A stretch of 64,000 bases of DNA from Streptomyces sp. HUAS YS2 (GCF_033343995.1 NZ_CP137573.1:2170001-2234000), one strand, 5' to 3'. Shown: positions 27,488-37,214, counted from the first letter of the stretch. Numbers and translations: made by a program. The notes: generated by a model from the letters alone, not told the origin.

Positions 27488-28945
27488 TCAGTGGGACGGT
27501 CCGGTGTCGTTCCGGTGGTGCCCGGCGCGCTCGGCTGCGGCCAGGGCGTCGGCGAACCGGTCGAGGACGGCCACGGCCTGTTCGTCGGTGAGGGTGAGTG
27601 GGGGGAGGAGACGGACGACGGCGTTGCTCCGGCCGCCGAGTTCGACGATCAGCCCGCGGTCGAGACAGGCGCGCTGGACGGCGGCAGCGAGCTCGGGTGC
27701 GGGCGGCGGGACGGTGGCGGCCGGATCGTCGGCGTCCGGGTCCACGAGTTCGACGCCGATCATGAGGCCCCGGCCGCGTACGTCGCCGATGCAGGGGTGC
27801 GCGGTGGCGAGGCCCTGGAGCCGAGCGAGCATGCGGGCGCCGAGGGTGGCCGCGCGGTCGGCGAGGGCGTTCTCCCGGACGTACGCGAGGGTGGCCGCGC
27901 CCGCCGCCATGGCGAGCTGGTTGCCCCGGAAGGTGCCGGCGTGGGCGCCGGGCTGCCAGGCGTCGAGCGACGACCGGTAGACGACGACGGCGAGCGGCAG
28001 CGAGCCGCCGATGGCCTTGGAGAGGACCATCACGTCGGGCACGACGCCGCTGTGCTCGACGGCCCAGAAGGCGCCGGTGCGCCCGACGCCGGTCTGCACC
28101 TCGTCGGCGATCAGCGGGATGCCGCGCTCCTCGGTGATCCTCCGCATCCGGCGCAGCCACGCGTCGGGGGCGGGGATGACGCCACCCTCGCCCTGGACGG
28201 GTTCGAGGATCATCGCGGCCGGGGTGCCGGCGCCGCTCTTGGGGTCGTCGAGGAGGTTCTCGGTCCAGCGCGCGCCGAGTTCGGCCCCGCGGTCGCCGCC
28301 GACACCGAACGGGCAGCGGTAGTCCTGCGGGTAGGGCAGCCGGGTGACCCGTACGTCGGGGGCGCCGCCGGAGGCGTCGAGCGCGCCGGCCGTCATGCCG
28401 TGGTACGCGCCGGTGAAGGCGAGCAGTCCGCTGCGGCCTGTGGCGGTGCGGGCGAGTTTGAGGGCGGCCTCGACGGCGTCGGTGCCGGCCGGTCCGCAGA
28501 ACTGGATGCGGGCGTCGTCGGCGAGGGGGCCCGGCAGGGTGGCGAACAGCTCGGTGGTGAAGGCGTCCTTGACCGGGGTGGCGAGGTCGAGGACGTGCAG
28601 CGGGGCGCCGGAGTCGATGACCTTCTTGATGGCTTCGAGGACCACGGGGTGGTTGTGGCCCAGGGCGAGGGTGCCCGCGCCGGACAGGCAGTCCAGGTAG
28701 CGCCGGCCGTCGGCGCCCTCGATGGTCAGGCCCCGGGCGCGGACCGGGACGATCGGCAGCGAGCGGGCGTAGGTGCGGGCGGCCGACTCGCGCAGCGACT
28801 GCCGCCGCAGGATGCCCTCGTACCCCTCGCGCCCCTCCCCTCCCTGGTGTTCCTTCCCCCCACGTGGGTGCGGACGTACCGCCGGAGCTGGTTCGGTCAC
28901 GGCCACGGTGTCGTGTCCTCCCGCTGTAACAGTCGTGATGCACAT
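27488..28945 (-). CDS. class III aminotransferase, diaminobutyrate-2-oxoglutarate type
   Basis: A 485-residue PLP enzyme. The cofactor lysine is in VLSKAIGGSLPLA near residue 310, the Asp of DEVQTGVGRTG near 280, and GPAGTDAVEAALKLART near 150 binds the phosphate. It resembles 2,4-diaminobutyrate aminotransferases (EctB/RhbA-like) that make a diamine precursor from aspartate semialdehyde. ATG is chosen with GGGGGA 7 nt upstream; the frame extends 135 nt further. It is the first gene of the NIS operon. No Dat-type decarboxylase follows, so diaminobutyrate itself may be the building block. No iron box was found in the 165-bp gap upstream. Confidence 0.9.
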   Translation of the reverse strand: MCITTVTAGGHDTVAVTEPAPAVRPHPRGGKEHQGGEGREGYEGILRRQSLRESAARTYARSLPIVPVRARGLTIEGADGRRYLDCLSGAGTLALGHNHPVVLEAIKKVIDSGAPLHVLDLATPVKDAFTTELFATLPGPLADDARIQFCGPAGTDAVEAALKLARTATGRSGLLAFTGAYHGMTAGALDASGGAPDVRVTRLPYPQDYRCPFGVGGDRGAELGARWTENLLDDPKSGAGTPAAMILEPVQGEGGVIPAPDAWLRRMRRITEERGIPLIADEVQTGVGRTGAFWAVEHSGVVPDVMVLSKAIGGSLPLAVVVYRSSLDAWQPGAHAGTFRGNQLAMAAGAATLAYVRENALADRAATLGARMLARLQGLATAHPCIGDVRGRGLMIGVELVDPDADDPAATVPPPAPELAAAVQRACLDRGLIVELGGRSNAVVRLLPPLTLTDEQAVAVLDRFADALAAAERAGHHRNDTGPSH

Positions 28946-29110
28946 CGCTGTGTCCCCCGTACGTACCAACGACGCGGGAAGCTCTGGGCCACGGGCAGGG
29001 GGCAAGTTCCTTGGAACGGCCGGAACCGTCGACCTCGCGCATGCCGTCCCCACCGGCGCGGGCATAGTGGGGCCTTGCACTCATCGACGTAGTCCCAGGG
29101 GGATCACTTC

Positions 29111-30286
29111 ATGCGACCGATTCGTCCGCTGCTGGCCGCAGCATCCGCCGTCGCGGCGCTGACGCTGACGGCCACCGCCTGCGGTCCGACCGAAGACGAC
29201 GCGCAGAACAAGCCCAGCGCACCCGCGTCCCAGCCCGGCACGGACAAGATCCAGATCCCGCAGGATCTGAGGGACCGGCTCAAGGAGCACGGGATCGATC
29301 TGGACAAGTGGCGCGGTGGCGAGTGGAAGAACTGGGACCGCGAGAAGTGGCTGCGTGAGGCCAAGGACTACGTCAACCCGATCATCGAGGACCTCTGGGA
29401 CCCGGACCGGATGCGCGATGCGGAGCGTCCCGACAAGCCGGTGAAGGAGGAGGACATCTCGGGCGACGAGGGGGTCACCGACCCGACCCCGCTGCCGGTG
29501 CGGGCGAAGAACGTGAAGACGCCGTACCACGACAACGCCGCCGAGTCCGGGAAGGTCTTCTTCGACGGCCCCGAGGGGTCCATGGTCTGCTCCGCGACGG
29601 TGGTCCAGGACCCGGCGCGCCCCGGCAAGTCCAACATGGTCTGGACGGCGGGGCATTGCGTCCACGCGGGCAAGAAGGGCGGCTGGTACCGCAACATCGT
29701 CTTCGTGCCCTCGTACAACAACAGCGGCAAGCCGACCTCCGAGCTGGAGAAGGCCAGCCGCGAGGAGATCGCGCCGTACGGCGTGTGGTGGGGCGACTGG
29801 GCGAAGACCTCCGAGCAGTGGATCTCCCAGGGCGGGGCCACCGGCGGTCAGGGCGCGCCGTACGACTTCGCGGTCATCCACGTGACTCCGGAGAAGGGCA
29901 GCGGCGGCAAGTCGCTGGAGGAGACGGTCGGTTCGGCGCTCCCGGTGGAGTTCAACGCGCCGGCGGTGCCGAAGATCGCCGCGATGAAGGCGACCGGGTA
30001 CCCGGCGGCGCCGCCGTACGACGGCCAGAAGCTGTTCCAGTGCAAGGACAAGCCGGGCCGGCTGACCATCAAGGCCGAGCAGCCGACGATGTACCGGATC
30101 GGCTGCACGATGACCGGCGGTTCGTCGGGCGGCGGCTGGGTGGCCACCGGCAAGGACGGGAAGCCCGCGCTGGTGTCGAACACCTCGATCGGCCCGGTGA
30201 CGGCGGGTTGGCTGGCCGGTCCGCGGCTGGGCAAGGAGGCGCAGGCCGTGTACGACGCGGTGAGCCGGAAGTACGCGGGTCAGTAG
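29111..30286 (+). CDS. secreted trypsin-like serine protease, probable lipoprotein
   Basis: A 391-residue protein with a signal peptide ending TATAC|GPTED, a relaxed lipobox, so it is likely exported and anchored by lipid at Cys24. The mature part has a linker, then the protease: histidine in VWTAGHCVHAG near residue 180, aspartate in YDFAVIHV near 256, and serine in CTMTGGSSGGGW near 340. The chymotrypsin-like fold probably works outside the membrane; the substrate is unknown. ATG is preceded by GGGGGAT. Next on the same strand comes a close paralogue, 152 bp downstream, pointing to tandem duplication. Confidence 0.9.
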   Translation: MRPIRPLLAAASAVAALTLTATACGPTEDDAQNKPSAPASQPGTDKIQIPQDLRDRLKEHGIDLDKWRGGEWKNWDREKWLREAKDYVNPIIEDLWDPDRMRDAERPDKPVKEEDISGDEGVTDPTPLPVRAKNVKTPYHDNAAESGKVFFDGPEGSMVCSATVVQDPARPGKSNMVWTAGHCVHAGKKGGWYRNIVFVPSYNNSGKPTSELEKASREEIAPYGVWWGDWAKTSEQWISQGGATGGQGAPYDFAVIHVTPEKGSGGKSLEETVGSALPVEFNAPAVPKIAAMKATGYPAAPPYDGQKLFQCKDKPGRLTIKAEQPTMYRIGCTMTGGSSGGGWVATGKDGKPALVSNTSIGPVTAGWLAGPRLGKEAQAVYDAVSRKYAGQ

Positions 30287-30438
30287 GCGCGTTGCGCGGT
30301 GAATGATCGGTGAAGGAGGCGGGCGGGGCGGGGGCCGGTGGGGTTTCGCCCGTCTCCGCCCGGCATACTGTGCAGCGCTCATGACGCGTCCATGTCCACC
30401 TCTGGACGCGCTGCACGTATCTCAGGGGGATCGAACTC

Positions 30439-31611
30439 ATGCGTTCCGCACGACCACTGCCCGCCGTTCTCGGCGGCCTGGCCCTGGCGCTGGCACTGAC
30501 GGCCACCGCCTGCGGCCCGACCGACCCGACGGCCGACAAGCCCGCCGGTGGCGCCGGCGCTTCCAGCCCGGCCGCCGCCGGTGAGGGCGACGGCGCCCTT
30601 CCCAAGGACCTCGCCGACAAACTCAAGAAGCACGGCGTCGACCCGGACAAGTGGAAGAACGGCGCCTGGAAGAACTGGGACAAGGAGACCTGGCTCCGCG
30701 AGGCCCAGGACTTCGTCAACCCGGTCATCGAGGGGCTCTGGGACCCGGAGCGCATGAAGTCGGCGAAGAGCCCGGACCCGACGATCTCGGCCAAGTCGAC
30801 CAGTTCCGGCGCCACCGCCCCGGAGCCGCGTCCCGTCCGGGCACAGCGGGAGAAGACGCCGTACCACAAGAACGCCGCCCCGGTCGGCAAGATCTTCTTC
30901 GACTCGCCGCAGGGCCACATGGTCTGCTCCGGCACGATCGTGAAGGACCCGCGCCGGCCCGGTAAGTCCAACCTCGTCTGGACGGCGGGCCACTGCGTCC
31001 ACGCGGGCAAGAAGGGCGGCTGGTACCGCAACATCACCTTCGTCCCGGCCTACAACGACCTCGGCAAGTCGGCCTCGGCGCTGAACAACGCGCAGCCGCA
31101 CGAGATCGCGCCGTACGGCCAGTACTGGGCCGACTGGGCCGTGACCTCGGGCGACTGGATCCAGAGCGGTGGCACCAACGCCGCCTGGCCGTACGACTAC
31201 GCCGTGCTGCACGTGAAGCCGGAGCGGGGCGGGAAGTCCCTGGAGGAGACCGTCGGCGTGGCACTGCCGATCGACTTCTCGGCGCCGACGCCGGCCGCGG
31301 CGGGCTACATGGGCGCCTGGGGCTACCCGGCGGCTCCCCCGTACAACGGTCTGATCATGCACAAGTGCATCGACCGGCCCGTCGGGCTCAGCACCGCACC
31401 GGCCACGCCCACGATGTACTGGATCGGCTGCACCATGACCGGTGGCTCCTCCGGCGGCGGCTGGATCCGCACGATGCCGAACGGGAAGCCGGCGCTGGTG
31501 TCGAACACCTCGATCGGCCCGGCCGGCGGCAACGGCTGGCTGGCGGGACCGCAGCTCGGGCGCGGCGCCAAGGACGCGCACGACATGGTCAGCAAGAAGT
31601 TCGCCCGCTGA
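30439..31611 (+). CDS. secreted trypsin-like serine protease, tandem paralogue
   Basis: A 390-residue paralogue of the upstream gene with the same layout: signal peptide ending LTATAC|GPTD (probable lipidated Cys25), KNGAWKNWDKETWLREAQDF linker and the protease domain with VWTAGHCVHAG, YDYAVLHV and CTMTGGSSGGGW. Both GGGGGATC ribosome sites and the coding sequence are strongly alike, so the pair arose by duplication in place; the linkers and C-termini have diverged. It is followed by a strong terminator. Confidence 0.9.
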   Translation: MRSARPLPAVLGGLALALALTATACGPTDPTADKPAGGAGASSPAAAGEGDGALPKDLADKLKKHGVDPDKWKNGAWKNWDKETWLREAQDFVNPVIEGLWDPERMKSAKSPDPTISAKSTSSGATAPEPRPVRAQREKTPYHKNAAPVGKIFFDSPQGHMVCSGTIVKDPRRPGKSNLVWTAGHCVHAGKKGGWYRNITFVPAYNDLGKSASALNNAQPHEIAPYGQYWADWAVTSGDWIQSGGTNAAWPYDYAVLHVKPERGGKSLEETVGVALPIDFSAPTPAAAGYMGAWGYPAAPPYNGLIMHKCIDRPVGLSTAPATPTMYWIGCTMTGGSSGGGWIRTMPNGKPALVSNTSIGPAGGNGWLAGPQLGRGAKDAHDMVSKKFAR

Positions 31612-31628
31612 CCCGTAGGGGACCGATA

Positions 31629-31674
31629 GCGGAAGGCCCGCTCCCTCCTCGCAAGGAGGGAGCGGGCCTTCCGC
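31629..31674. terminator. strong bidirectional terminator
   Basis: A perfect 21-bp stem (31629-31649 and 31654-31674) with loop CGCA between the convergent protease and hflX genes. Confidence 0.9.
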
Positions 31675-31719
31675 CGTTCTGCGCGGCGCGTACGAGTCGG
31701 TACGCGCCGCGTACGCGCG

Positions 31720-33213
31720 TCAGTACGCGGCCGGGACGAACGGCGCCAGGAGCGCCGCCAGTTCCTCGTGCACCTGCGCCTTGATGTGCGTGCCTTCCGG
31801 CGTGTGCTCCTCGGAGAGCACCTCGCCCTCGGCGTGCACCCGCGAGACGAGTCCGCCCTGGGTGTACGGCACGAGCGCGTCGATCTCGACCTGCGGCCGC
31901 GGCAGTTCGCGGTCGATCAGCGCGAGCAGTTCGTCGATGCCCTCGCCGGTACGGGCCGAGACGGCGATGACGTGCTTCTCGATGCGCAGCAGCCGCTGCA
32001 GCACCAGCGGGTCGGCCGCGTCCGCCTTGTTGACGACCACGACCTCCGGCACGTCGACCGCGCCGACGTCCCGGAACACCTCGCGCACGGCGGCGAGCTG
32101 CTCCTCCGGGGCCGGGTGCGAGCCGTCCACCACGTGCAGGATCAGGTCGGAGTCGCCGACCTCCTCCATGGTGGAGCGGAACGCCTCGACCAGGTGGTGC
32201 GGCAGGTGCCGGACGAAGCCGACCGTGTCGGCCAGGGTGTAGACCCGGCCACCGGGCGTCTCGGCCCGGCGGACGGTCGGGTCGAGGGTGGCGAACAGCG
32301 CGTTCTCCACCAGCACGCCCGCACCGGTCAGCCGGTTGAGCAGGGACGACTTGCCGGCGTTGGTGTAGCCGGCGATCGCCACCGACGGAACCTTGTTCCG
32401 CCGGCGCTCCTGGCGCTTGACGTCGCGGCCGGTCTTCATCTCCGCGATCTCCCGGCGCATCTTCGCCATCTTCTCGCGGATCCGACGCCGGTCGGTCTCG
32501 ATCTTGGTCTCACCGGGACCACGGGTGGCCATGCCGCCACCGCCGCCGCCACCCATCTGCCGGGAGAGCGACTGACCCCAGCCACGCAGCCGCGGCAGCA
32601 TGTACTGCATCTGCGCGAGCGCGACCTGCGCCTTGCCCTCTCGGGACTTGGCGTGCTGGGCGAAGATGTCGAGGATCAGGGCGGTCCGGTCGACCACCTT
32701 CACCTTGACGACGTCTTCGAGGGCGATCAACTGACCGGGGCTGAGCTCACCGTCGCAGACCACCGTGTCCGCGCCGGTCTCGAGCACGATGTCGCGCAGC
32801 TCGCGCGCCTTGCCCGAGCCGATGAAGGTGGCCGGGTCAGGCTTGTCGCGGCGCTGGATCACGCCGTCGAGTACGAGGGCGCCCGCCGTCTCGGCGAGTG
32901 CCGCGAGCTCCGCGAGGGAGTTCTCCGCGTCCTGAACCGTCCCCGAGGTCCATACGCCGACCAGCACCACACGCTCCAGGCGCAGCTGCCGGTACTCGAC
33001 CTCGGTGACGTCCTCGAGCTCGGTGGAGAGGCCCGCGACGCGCCGGAGCGCGGCACGCTCGGAGCGGTCGAACTGGTCGCCGTCCCGCTCTCCGTCGATC
33101 TCGTGGCTCCAGGCGACGTCCTCTTCCATCAGGGCATCGGCCCGAAGGCTCTCGGTGCGGGTGGTGTCCGCGAAGCTCTGCTTGTCCTGGGAAGGGGATG
33201 AAGAGGAGGTCAT
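31720..33213 (-). CDS. hflX: GTPase HflX
   Basis: A 497-residue GTP-binding protein that splits or rescues stalled 70S ribosomes, especially under stress. The N-terminal HflX domain ends in the glycine-rich linker and GPGETKIETDRRRI near residue 232. The G domain follows: G1 GYTNAGKSSLLNRL, G3 DTVGFVRHLPHHL and G4 NKADAAD. The N-terminal 60 residues are an actinobacterial extension. ATG is chosen with AAGGA 5 nt upstream, since the longer frame from 33444 crosses non-coding sequence. The upstream M1 peptidase gene is on the same strand, 121 bp away. Confidence 0.95.
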   Translation of the reverse strand: MTSSSSPSQDKQSFADTTRTESLRADALMEEDVAWSHEIDGERDGDQFDRSERAALRRVAGLSTELEDVTEVEYRQLRLERVVLVGVWTSGTVQDAENSLAELAALAETAGALVLDGVIQRRDKPDPATFIGSGKARELRDIVLETGADTVVCDGELSPGQLIALEDVVKVKVVDRTALILDIFAQHAKSREGKAQVALAQMQYMLPRLRGWGQSLSRQMGGGGGGGMATRGPGETKIETDRRRIREKMAKMRREIAEMKTGRDVKRQERRRNKVPSVAIAGYTNAGKSSLLNRLTGAGVLVENALFATLDPTVRRAETPGGRVYTLADTVGFVRHLPHHLVEAFRSTMEEVGDSDLILHVVDGSHPAPEEQLAAVREVFRDVGAVDVPEVVVVNKADAADPLVLQRLLRIEKHVIAVSARTGEGIDELLALIDRELPRPQVEIDALVPYTQGGLVSRVHAEGEVLSEEHTPEGTHIKAQVHEELAALLAPFVPAAY

Positions 33214-33334
33214 TGGATCCTTTACGTCGATGGAAAGTCGGTTACGTCGATCACAACGGGTAACGGGCGGAAAAGATTCCCGGGCCCGGCCCCGTCGCCG
33301 ACCTGAAGATGGTGACACGGCCGGACAGGAGCCG

Positions 33335-34816
33335 TCATCCGGGTTTCGCCGCGGTGACGGGAGCGCTGCGCCAGTCCGGGTGTCCCGGCATCGCAGGAGT
33401 CTTCTTCCCGTACAGCCATGCCTTGAAGAAGGCGGTGAGGTCACGGCCCGCGATCTCGCCGGCGAGCGCCGCGAAGTCGTCGGTGGTGGCGGTGCCGTCC
33501 CGGTGGTCGGCGACCCAGCGCCGCTCGAGCTGCTCGAAGGCCTCGGTGCCGATCTCCTGGCGCAGGGCGTAGAACACGAGGGCGCTGCCGTCGTAGACCA
33601 CCGGACGGAACAGACTGATCTTCTGGCCGGGGGACGGCGGCTCCGGCGCGGCCGGCGGGCCGCCCGCGGCGCGCCAGCCGTCGGAGGCGCCGTACGCGGC
33701 CTTCATGCGCCGCTCCAGGGACTTGCCGGCGGTCTCGTCGGCGTACAGCGCCTCGTACCAGCTGGCGTGGCCCTCGTTGAGCCACAGGTCCGACCAGCGC
33801 CGCGGCGAGACACTGTCGCCGAACCACTGGTGGGCCAGCTCGTGCACCATGACCGACTCGACGAGCCAGGCGGGATAGCGCCGGTCGGTGAAGAGCCGGC
33901 GCTCGAAGAGCGAGAGGGTCTGGGTCTCCAGCTCGAAGCCGGTCTCGGCGTCGGCAACGACCAGACCGTAGTTCTCGAAGGGGTAGGGGCCGATCTTCCC
34001 CTCCATCCATTCCAGCTGCTCGGGGGTCTTGCGCAGCCAGGGCTCCAGGACCTTCTCGTCGGCGGCGGGCACCACGTCCCGCACGGGCAGGCCGTGCGGC
34101 CCGGTCCGGTGCAGCACGGTGGAGCGGCCGATGGACACCTGGGCGAGCTCGGTGGCCATGGGGTGGGTGGTGCGATAGGACCACGTGGTGGTCGCGCCGT
34201 GCTCGGTGCGACCGACGGCCAGACCGTTGGCGACGGCGGTCAGGGTGCTGGGGGCGGTGACGCGGAAGGTGAAGTACGCCTTGTCGGCCGGGTGGTCGTT
34301 GGACGGGAAGACCCGGTGGGCGGCGTCGGCCTGGTTGGCCATGGCCAGGCCGTCGGAGGTGCGGACCCAGCCGCCGGTGTCGGCGGGTCCGGAGGGGTCG
34401 CTGGTGTGGGTGACGCTGATCCTCAGCGTGTCCCCGCGCTCGATCCGCTCCTCGGGGGTGATCACCAGGTCCTCGCCGCTGGTGCTGTACGCGGCGGGGG
34501 CGCCGTTGACCCGGACGGAGCGGACGGTGCCGTGCGTGAAGTCGAGGTTGAGGCGGTCCAGGCTCTCGGTGGCGATCGCCTCGATGCCGGTGACCGCGTC
34601 CAGGGGTTCGGTGTTCTTCCCCGGGTACGTGAGGTCGATGTCGTACGCGAGGACGTCGTATCCGGGGTTGCCGAGGTGCGGGAAGAGCGGGTCGCCGATG
34701 CCGAGCGGGTCGGCAGCGGGCAGCGCCGCGGCCACCAGGCCGGCCGAGGCGGCGGTCAGGACGGCGGCCCGCAGCCACCGCCGGCGCGGGGCGGGGGGTC
34801 GGGGGGTGAGCAGCAT
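33335..34816 (-). CDS. M1-family zinc metallopeptidase, secreted
   Basis: A 493-residue protein with an N-terminal signal or anchor helix (LRAAVLTAASAGLVAAALPA). The zinc site is HELAHQWFGD near residue 330 with the third ligand Glu in LWLNEGHASWYE. Instead of the classic GAMEN loop it has GFELETQT, as in the ClpQ-free bacterial subfamily without strict aminopeptidase exopeptidase motif. It probably trims peptides outside the cell. Full-length M1 enzymes are longer because of a C-terminal helical domain, which is absent here. ATG is the first codon and begins 66 bp after the end of rshA. Confidence 0.9.
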   Translation of the reverse strand: MLLTPRPPAPRRRWLRAAVLTAASAGLVAAALPAADPLGIGDPLFPHLGNPGYDVLAYDIDLTYPGKNTEPLDAVTGIEAIATESLDRLNLDFTHGTVRSVRVNGAPAAYSTSGEDLVITPEERIERGDTLRISVTHTSDPSGPADTGGWVRTSDGLAMANQADAAHRVFPSNDHPADKAYFTFRVTAPSTLTAVANGLAVGRTEHGATTTWSYRTTHPMATELAQVSIGRSTVLHRTGPHGLPVRDVVPAADEKVLEPWLRKTPEQLEWMEGKIGPYPFENYGLVVADAETGFELETQTLSLFERRLFTDRRYPAWLVESVMVHELAHQWFGDSVSPRRWSDLWLNEGHASWYEALYADETAGKSLERRMKAAYGASDGWRAAGGPPAAPEPPSPGQKISLFRPVVYDGSALVFYALRQEIGTEAFEQLERRWVADHRDGTATTDDFAALAGEIAGRDLTAFFKAWLYGKKTPAMPGHPDWRSAPVTAAKPG

Positions 34817-34882
34817 GGCCTACCGCTACCAGGGCGCCGGGCGCGGTCCCGGGCGGCGCGCGCGGCCGCCACTCGAAGGAGG

Positions 34883-37009
34883 TCAGCGCACGGTCGACGA
34901 GGAGGGGTGCCGGACCCGGCTGACGTCGTAGACACCGGCCACGTCCCGCATGGCGCGCATGAGGGCGGGCAGGTCGGCCGCGTCGGGCAGCTGAAGGGTG
35001 TACGTGTGCCGGACGCGCTGCTCGCTGGGCGGCTCGACGGTGGCGGAGACGACGGCGGCACCCGCGGTGGCGATGGCCTCGGTGAGGTCGGCGAGCAGCC
35101 GGGGCCGGCCGAAGGACTCGGCGACCAGGGTGACCCGGCAGCCGGCGTGCTCGCCCCAGCGGACCGGGAGCGGCGCGCGGCCGAGGGCCTTCATGCGGTC
35201 GGCGCCGGGACATTCGTCCCGGTGGACGGTGACCGCCCCGCCGCGCACCGGGAAGCCGGTGATCGCGTCGGGCGGTACGGGGGTGCAGCAGCCGGCCAGC
35301 CGTACCTGGGCGCCGGGAAGGTCGACGACGGCGCCGGCCGCGCCGCCCCGGTCGGCGGTCATGGACGCGGGCGCCCGGGGGGCCGCGGCGGGCGCCTTGG
35401 CGCTCTCCGGGTGGGCCTGCAGCCAGGCGGTGATCGCGATCCGCGCGGCGGGGGTGCGGGCGTGCTCCAGCCAGTCCGGCGAGGGCCCGGACGTGGAGTC
35501 CTGGGCGAGCAGCAGTTGCACGGTGTCGCCGTCGCCGAGCACGGTGGCGAGGGTGGCGAGGCGGCCGTTGACCCGTGCGCCGAGGCAGGCGTGGGCGGCC
35601 TCGCCGTGCTCGGCGTAGGCGGCGTCGACGCAGGTGGATCCGGCGGGCAGGCCGAGGGTGCCGCCGCCGGGCCGGAACACGGTGATCTCGCGGTCCTCGG
35701 CGAGGTGGTCGCGCAGCGAGGTCCAGAAGGTGTCGGGGTCGGGGGTGGACTCCTGCCAGTCGAGCAGCCGGGAGAGCCAGCCGGGACGGGTGGGGTCGGC
35801 GCGCTCGCCGTCCTCGGCGGACGCGACGTCGTCGGCGGTCGGGGCGGCGGGCGCGGCCGGTTCGGCGCCGTCCGCGGTCGCGTACGGGTTGCCGAGGGCG
35901 ACGACGCCGGCCTCGGCGACCTTGTGCATCCGGTGGGTGCGGATGAGGACTTCGGCGACCGCTCCGTCCGGTCCGGCGACGGCGGTGTGCAGCGACTGGT
36001 ACAGGTTGAACTTGGGGGCGGCGATGAAATCCTTGAACTCGGAGATCAGCGGCGTGAAGCAGGTGTGGAGTTCACCGAGGACGGCGTAACAGTCGGCGTC
36101 CTCGTTGACCAGCACCAGCAGTCGGCCGAAGTCGGTTCCGCGCAGCTCGCCGCGCTTGAGCCTGATCCGGTGGACGGAGACGAAGTGCCGTGGGCGGACG
36201 AGGACTTCGGCGCTGACGTCGGCGTCGCGCAGCACGGCGGAGACGTTGTCGGCCATGGCGGCGAGAGCGTCGCAGGCGCTGCTGTTCCCGGCGATCAGCG
36301 CGCGGGTGTTCTCGTACTCCTCGGGGTGGAGGATCGCGAAGACGAGGTCCTCCAGCTCGGTCTTTAGCGCCTGGACTCCGAGCCGTTCGGCGAGCGGGAT
36401 GAGGACGTCGCGGGTGACCTTGGCGATCCGCGCCTGTTTCTCGGGGCGCATGACGCCGAGGGTGCGCATGTTGTGCAGCCGGTCGGCCAGCTTGATCGAC
36501 ATCACCCGGACGTCGTTGCCGGTGGCGACGAGCATCTTGCGGAAGGTCTCGGGCTCCGCGGCGGCCCCGTAGTCGACCTTCTCCAGCTTGGTGACGCCGT
36601 CGACCAGGTAGCAGACCTCGTCGCCGAACTCCGCACGGACCTGATCCAGCGTCACTTCGGTGTCCTCGACGGTGTCGTGGAGCAGCGCGGCGGTCAGCGT
36701 CGTGGTCTCGGCGCCGAGTTCGGCGAGGATCAGGGTCACCGCGAGCGGGTGGGTGATGTACGGCTCGCCGCTCTTGCGGAACTGGCCGCGGTGCGAGGAC
36801 TCGGCGAGGACGTAGGCCCGGCGGAGCACCGCCAGGTCGGCGTCGGGGTGGTGGGCGCGGTGCGCCTCGGCGACGTGCCCGATGGCGTCGGGCAGGCGGT
36901 CCCGGGCGGTGGGACCGAGCAGAGCGGCACGGCCCAGCCTGCGGAGGTCGATCCTCGGGCGGGCGCGGCGGCGGCTGGGAGCGTCAGGGTTGGTGGCCTC
37001 TGCACTCAT
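34883..37009 (-). CDS. rshA: RelA/SpoT homologue RshA
   Basis: A 708-residue (p)ppGpp enzyme with HD hydrolase, synthetase, TGS and ACT regions in order. The hydrolase looks intact: HRGQFRKSGEPYITHPL near residue 71 and LLHDTVEDTEVT near 109. In the synthetase region the substrate loop is RPRHFVSVHRIRLKR instead of the usual GRPKHxYSIYxKM, the metal region is TDFGRLLVLV, and the last box lacks AHW, although YQSLHT and the IRT glutamate remain. This matches the second Rsh of Streptomyces. I expect mainly hydrolysis. ATG has GGAGG 7 nt upstream. Confidence 0.92.
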   Translation of the reverse strand: MSAEATNPDAPSRRRARPRIDLRRLGRAALLGPTARDRLPDAIGHVAEAHRAHHPDADLAVLRRAYVLAESSHRGQFRKSGEPYITHPLAVTLILAELGAETTTLTAALLHDTVEDTEVTLDQVRAEFGDEVCYLVDGVTKLEKVDYGAAAEPETFRKMLVATGNDVRVMSIKLADRLHNMRTLGVMRPEKQARIAKVTRDVLIPLAERLGVQALKTELEDLVFAILHPEEYENTRALIAGNSSACDALAAMADNVSAVLRDADVSAEVLVRPRHFVSVHRIRLKRGELRGTDFGRLLVLVNEDADCYAVLGELHTCFTPLISEFKDFIAAPKFNLYQSLHTAVAGPDGAVAEVLIRTHRMHKVAEAGVVALGNPYATADGAEPAAPAAPTADDVASAEDGERADPTRPGWLSRLLDWQESTPDPDTFWTSLRDHLAEDREITVFRPGGGTLGLPAGSTCVDAAYAEHGEAAHACLGARVNGRLATLATVLGDGDTVQLLLAQDSTSGPSPDWLEHARTPAARIAITAWLQAHPESAKAPAAAPRAPASMTADRGGAAGAVVDLPGAQVRLAGCCTPVPPDAITGFPVRGGAVTVHRDECPGADRMKALGRAPLPVRWGEHAGCRVTLVAESFGRPRLLADLTEAIATAGAAVVSATVEPPSEQRVRHTYTLQLPDAADLPALMRAMRDVAGVYDVSRVRHPSSSTVR

Positions 37010-37214
37010 GGGGCACCTCCGGCGGCGTCGACCGGCGGTGAGCGGGCAAGGCGTGCCCGTGGGGCCGGTGCTTGATGCTACCGACCCCACCACGTGGCGC
37101 AGTCCCGCTCTCGCCCAGCGTGAAACGGATCACCCATTCGAGCGACGGGAGGAGCGAGCGCCATTTGCTTTCCGTGCGATTCGTGCCTGGGCGCGAAGGC
37201 GACCGGGCGGCCTC

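Noticed and set aside
28946..29110. Iron box upstream of the siderophore-type operon
   Set aside because: No TTAGGTTAGGCTCACCTAA-like inverted repeat was seen on either strand.
33005..36367. A 1120-residue plus-strand frame over hflX, the M1 peptidase and rshA
   Set aside because: Composition is unnatural (Gly/Arg/Val-rich) and it is antisense to three recognised genes.
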